Shown in pieces: positions 61,401 through 64,000 of a stretch of 64,000 nucleotides of DNA. Each line of letters starts with the position of its first letter. The stretch's first letter is position 1. The notes under the pieces were generated by a model. The model saw only the letters and a program-made list of their open reading frames with translations, was not told the origin of the DNA and searched no databases. The DNA is from BMS3ABIN04 sp964553325. Its GTDB lineage: Bacteria > Bacteroidota > Ignavibacteria > Ignavibacteriales > Melioribacteraceae. The DNA lies in the NCBI GenBank assembly GCA_964553325.1, contig CAZKKI010000070.1, positions 13,050 through 77,049 on the forward strand, written 5' to 3'. Made by a program: the position numbers and the translations under genes.

Positions 61401-64000
61401 CGCCGTGAATAAACAATTTCATTTCCCTATAACTGAAAACATCCAACGGTCTGAATAAATATTTTACAATCTCGCGCGAGTCACCGTCTTCCAAATTGTT
61501 TATCTTTAATAATAATGATTGTTCATTTTTATAAACTTCTTGATCCGGTTTGGTTCTGTCCCTTTCACGGAATACGCCCGGCGGTGAAGAATATTCAGGA
61601 TTATCTTCAAAGTTTATCGTTGAAACAACTAAAGTAGTATCGTCATCTTCAACGACACCAGGTACAAGTACTTTTTGCCATTGGTTACCAACAAGGTTAA
61701 GTTCCGCAAAACGGAGATGCACGGATTGTTCCACTCCGGCAATCCAAAGTCTGATAACCTCTATTTGCGTAAAACTCGGATTACCGATTTGTTCCTTAAA
61801 CTCTTTTAACGGAATTCGGAATTGATACCAACCTTTATTATCTCCACCACCGCTGATTAAAGGATTTGTTTCTTTATTTGTATCGAGTGGAATTTCGTAA
61901 CGGAAATAACTGTTAATTTTATCAAGAGTAAAGTTCCGGTTTAAATCTTCCGTATTCGGTATTCTCCCAATATCCGTCAGTTGGGCATTACCTTCCGTTC
62001 CGTTAATTTTGTAAAAATCGAACGAACCTTGGGTGAATTCAAAATTGTCATTGCTCGGATCACTAAAAGTATTACCGTATTTTGCACGTTCTTCCGCATC
62101 GGTCAAACCGTCTATACCGGTATCCTCTCCTTCGTTTATCAAGTCGTTTTCGTTTTTATCTTCCGTATCCAATTTGTTATTCGGGATTACATCTTCGCTT
62201 ATTTGTCCCAGATCGATATAAAATTTAGCATCGGGGGGTGCTTTTTCAACTTTTAACCAAAACTCGATAAATTCAATATTTTCTTCAACCAAATTGCTTG
62301 CTGTCGATGAAAGTGGTCGCATCATTCCACCCCAAAGCAACGTGGGATCTCCGAGTAGCGGATCGTAATTATACGTTCCTCTGTCTTCCGGATTAAATAC
62401 GTAATCGAGAACCGCAACCCTATCGTCTTCCCGCGCAGCCTTTTTCCTATCGCCCCAAATATCCTCAACGAAAACATTGGACGGAGTAATGGCATACCAA
62501 TAACTTTTAGCTTTATACCTCATTTGTTCAAGTCTGCTCAGATTGCCGATTACCGGTAAATTATTAGGAATACTTAGATCCCTCCAACCGGTATAGTGTA
62601 TGCCTATCGGTATTATTTTTTTCGCCCCTTCAAAATCATCAATGTAAGCAATACTTTCACCGCCGTCGCTAGCAATTGTACTTTTTTTGGTATTCGGATC
62701 GGGACTAATATAAGCAAATTCGCCACGCAGTTTGAAGGAAGACATTTCCTTTGTTGAAATGAGATAATCTAGCCCTTTGGTTAAAAACGGAATATCGATA
62801 CCGGTTTGAAAATCAATTCCGAAAATAGAATTGTTTAGTGGTTCTTCCCCTATTCTAACTTTATCGCTTAATGTTTTTTGATTTAAATTTAAAAATGAAA
62901 AACCTAATTTGGTTTTTTTGTCGAAATCATAAAGTCCCCTAACACCCAACAAAGTTTTTGAAGCCAATTGAAAGAGATCGTTTTTTTCATAAGTTATTTT
63001 CAAATTAGCGCCGGTAACCAAAGCCGCCTCGTTTCTTATAATAACCTGACCGATATTGTAGTCGACTACGTAATCTGTTCCCTCGTTCAAAGTTTTACCA
63101 TCAAGAGTAACCCTTACTGAGTTTTCTACAACGTTAAACCCGATATTGTAGACCGACGAAGCAAGAGCGGAATACTCTCCGACGAGTACAAATTTATCGT
63201 GAGCTTTATCTTGTTTTGCAAACGTTACCGTTGTATCGTACACCGCGTGATAAGCCAATTCCTTATTAGGTAAGGGGAAATCATTTCCGAACGGTTCCAG
63301 CACGGGGAAGATTATTTCACCGGTTTTCGGTAAAATTAAACGCCCGGGTTCCCAATCGAATTTTCCGTCGGGACCTCCGGCACCGGATTCATCATGCGTA
63401 TCTAACCGAAACGCTTGAAGCAAATTCTGCCCTTCGAAAACATCAACAGGTTCGCCACCAGGAGGAAGATAATTTATATTAAGTTTGAACCCTTCCTTTT
63501 TTATATCGCGCCCACCAATAGGGTATATGTTTCTTAATTGAAGTCTCCAAGCTTGAGCATAAGCTCCGCCCGGTTGCAATTTGGGAGGTTTTACCAACTT
63601 AAGTACAATAGTGGCGGCCGTATCCGTACCTATTTCACGAAGAAATTCACCGTAAAAAATGTCTTGCTCGCCGGGCGGACCTTCAATTCTATACGCCACA
63701 GCTATTGCTTCATTATCTTGAATTTGAGTTTTAAAACTGATTACACCGACATAGGGATTATATTCATAATCCACATCTTCGGTAAGAAGGACAAAACGGG
63801 AACCGATTAACGTTGAACCCGGAATAGGGTCTTGATTGGCAGATTTCCATGAATTGTCATAATCGGTTAAATTGTCCACCGTTCCGTCTCTGGATGGCAA
63901 ATTAATAAACGCATTTCCCTTACGTTCCTTTTGAGGGTCGATCCGTGCTGTTGTGGTTTTCCATACTTCCAATTCTTTTATTCTGTATTGCTCTTCTACA
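58402..64000 (-). CDS. sprA: SprA/Sov, type IX secretion outer membrane translocon (partial)
   Basis: About 1,865 residues visible; the frame is open to the window edge, so the N-terminus is missing (full-length SprA is around 2,400). SprA is the giant outer membrane barrel through which type IX substrates pass, also needed for gliding motility. Seen here: repeated beta-sandwich regions with FDWEPGRLILPKTG and YIDDFEGAKKIIPIGIHYTGWRDLS, a periplasmic-looking middle with many DUF-like strands, a Lys/Ser/Arg-rich loop (around 59,770-59,850 on the map), and a strand-rich end closing RTTVEPEGASRIPPTTTNEAGLDV. A TTG at 63972 is not the start. Confidence 0.93.
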   Translation of the reverse strand, partial: VEEQYRIKELEVWKTTTARIDPQKERKGNAFINLPSRDGTVDNLTDYDNSWKSANQDPIPGSTLIGSRFVLLTEDVDYEYNPYVGVISFKTQIQDNEAIAVAYRIEGPPGEQDIFYGEFLREIGTDTAATIVLKLVKPPKLQPGGAYAQAWRLQLRNIYPIGGRDIKKEGFKLNINYLPPGGEPVDVFEGQNLLQAFRLDTHDESGAGGPDGKFDWEPGRLILPKTGEIIFPVLEPFGNDFPLPNKELAYHAVYDTTVTFAKQDKAHDKFVLVGEYSALASSVYNIGFNVVENSVRVTLDGKTLNEGTDYVVDYNIGQVIIRNEAALVTGANLKITYEKNDLFQLASKTLLGVRGLYDFDKKTKLGFSFLNLNQKTLSDKVRIGEEPLNNSIFGIDFQTGIDIPFLTKGLDYLISTKEMSSFKLRGEFAYISPDPNTKKSTIASDGGESIAYIDDFEGAKKIIPIGIHYTGWRDLSIPNNLPVIGNLSRLEQMRYKAKSYWYAITPSNVFVEDIWGDRKKAAREDDRVAVLDYVFNPEDRGTYNYDPLLGDPTLLWGGMMRPLSSTASNLVEENIEFIEFWLKVEKAPPDAKFYIDLGQISEDVIPNNKLDTEDKNENDLINEGEDTGIDGLTDAEERAKYGNTFSDPSNDNFEFTQGSFDFYKINGTEGNAQLTDIGRIPNTEDLNRNFTLDKINSYFRYEIPLDTNKETNPLISGGGDNKGWYQFRIPLKEFKEQIGNPSFTQIEVIRLWIAGVEQSVHLRFAELNLVGNQWQKVLVPGVVEDDDTTLVVSTINFEDNPEYSSPPGVFRERDRTKPDQEVYKNEQSLLLKINNLEDGDSREIVKYLFRPLDVFSYREMKLFIHGDLDQSVGSISHYVNENEYGAEVYFRFGSDTANFYEYRQPVKAGWNEIAILFSELTAIKQLRNNPDSLFQIPVPGKPGHLYGIRGNPTLTKLNFFIFGVINPIQSPDDGTQTVSGDLWVNELRVLNADDTKGWAYSGSASLRLADLMNMNFNMSQTDPYFHKLNQRFGNRVDNRRWNASVDFDVLKLIPFNLSGSNLRVSYSHSESVSRPLYLPGTDVNVDEAVKQLVDKRVQEGVPKTEAEREANELKTTAQSLNVSDTWAIPSVKLKIPSKKWYIKDIINNLSFGFNFNKSYSRNPSTVFSTSWVWNANAKYSLNFSRENFFYPANIPVIGELFKIFKDYRNVKVYYTPSNFSSSFAASRKRAANLSRSENAKENIQRDFTAKRNFQFNWKLTEGGFFNINLNYNVDVSSSLAHLLTENDIERPERDIWKDIFAGQFFGKDFRYSQSFGIKTKPKLPSLWNINRFFNLSASYNVTYNWQNNFQQEELGRSAGFSNRLNASLTLKLKSLTAPLFKESKKSKSKKKSFSRSKRNKSSSGRRGRGRGKTIRDTEDNTNQQPETVGNDENIVKENIQEKDIPDSLQIPQKPSVFSKALNFLKLAAKWMFFDYDQISINFSQNNSQSGSGLRSENAGFTNFWGINQSNANGPTRAFMLGLSYDIGPRAPNGNLSDKFSQKNSLDFKTSRPLWEGATIDVNWKVGWGINKTTRLTTDSLGNVFINDITSTGTINRSFLSFPLFLSKVGIKEVHDIYATNPDKDLSTAFQEGMESFPLLSNLPIFKDVAKFIPRPNWRITWRGLEKLSFLKGIAQNISLNHAYTSAYTEGWKIDPDGRKQIQTQKITYGFTPLIGLNFAFNRIWDGNLNASIKYTSKSSFDLGASTRNINESLSRDISFTASFSKSGFSIPMFGLSLKNDVEISLSYSSSRNSVIVYEMDNFTEEGKPQDGTIRTSIEPRIKYVISSKVTLSLFYKRTTVEPEGASRIPPTTTNEAGLDVHITIQ

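Noticed and set aside
1..64000. CRISPR arrays, tRNA or rRNA genes, transposases, integrases, prophage genes
   Set aside because: None seen when reading the gaps and reading frames. The window looks like stable core chromosome.

Overview
The window is AT-rich bacterial chromosome, about 64 kb and almost fully coding, with no tRNA, rRNA, CRISPR array, insertion sequence or phage gene that I can see. The organism is most likely a member of the Bacteroidota/Ignavibacteriota (Chlorobi) side of the tree. This rests on the fused lpxC-fabZ gene, the fused secDF gene, the type IX secretion genes sprA and porX, and promoters with a TATATTTG-type -10 element. The many SpoIIE-type phosphatases, and -35 boxes close to TTGACA, lean towards Ignavibacteria. 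The taxonomic call is inference.

Layout. 1-2 kb: an MlaE permease (minus strand, cut by the window edge) and ilvE, preceded by a possible branched-chain leader peptide and a terminator. 2-3.5 kb: a self-repressing lexA with a perfect operator, followed by a mini WYL-domain protein and a nuclease-fold-like protein. 3.7-12.2 kb: envelope biogenesis operon (uppS, bamA, two skp/ompH genes, lpxD, lpxC-fabZ, lpxA, and a lipM-like octanoyltransferase). 12.3-24.7 kb: a beta-propeller protein, the two halves of HldE, a TamB-like giant, RNase R, and a large protease/propeller/outer-membrane-barrel protein. 24.7-32 kb: an FmdB zinc ribbon, a lipoprotein, prs, rplY, pth, a membrane pyrophosphatase, and the rpsF-ssb-rpsR-rplI operon. 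32-36 kb: an orphan ParA with a CRP/FNR-like palindrome upstream, and secDF.

36-45 kb holds the most distinctive block. Six tightly packed minus-strand genes encode an ECF sigma factor, a SpoIIE phosphatase, a STAS anti-sigma antagonist, an RsbW-like kinase and two more SpoIIE phosphatases, one of them with PDZ and membrane domains. A lysoplasmalogenase-like membrane protein follows, and a second STAS protein is divergently transcribed. It reads as a partner-switching signalling locus with several sensory inputs. Then come a 16-bp-stem hairpin/terminator and purA.

46-54 kb is a complete minus-strand arginine operon (argC-J-B-D-R-G-H; no argF in the window). Its promoter carries ARG-box-like palindromes and drives a leader RNA with a possibly leaderless 28-codon ORF. 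54-64 kb, also minus strand: accD, a tandem DUF1573 protein, tsaB, tsaE, porX and a partial sprA, tying type IX secretion to housekeeping genes.

The best candidates for undescribed biology are the partner-switching locus, the lexA-WYL-nuclease-like cassette, the leader peptides before ilvE and argC, and the structured element before purA. All functional links are inferred from sequence and gene order.
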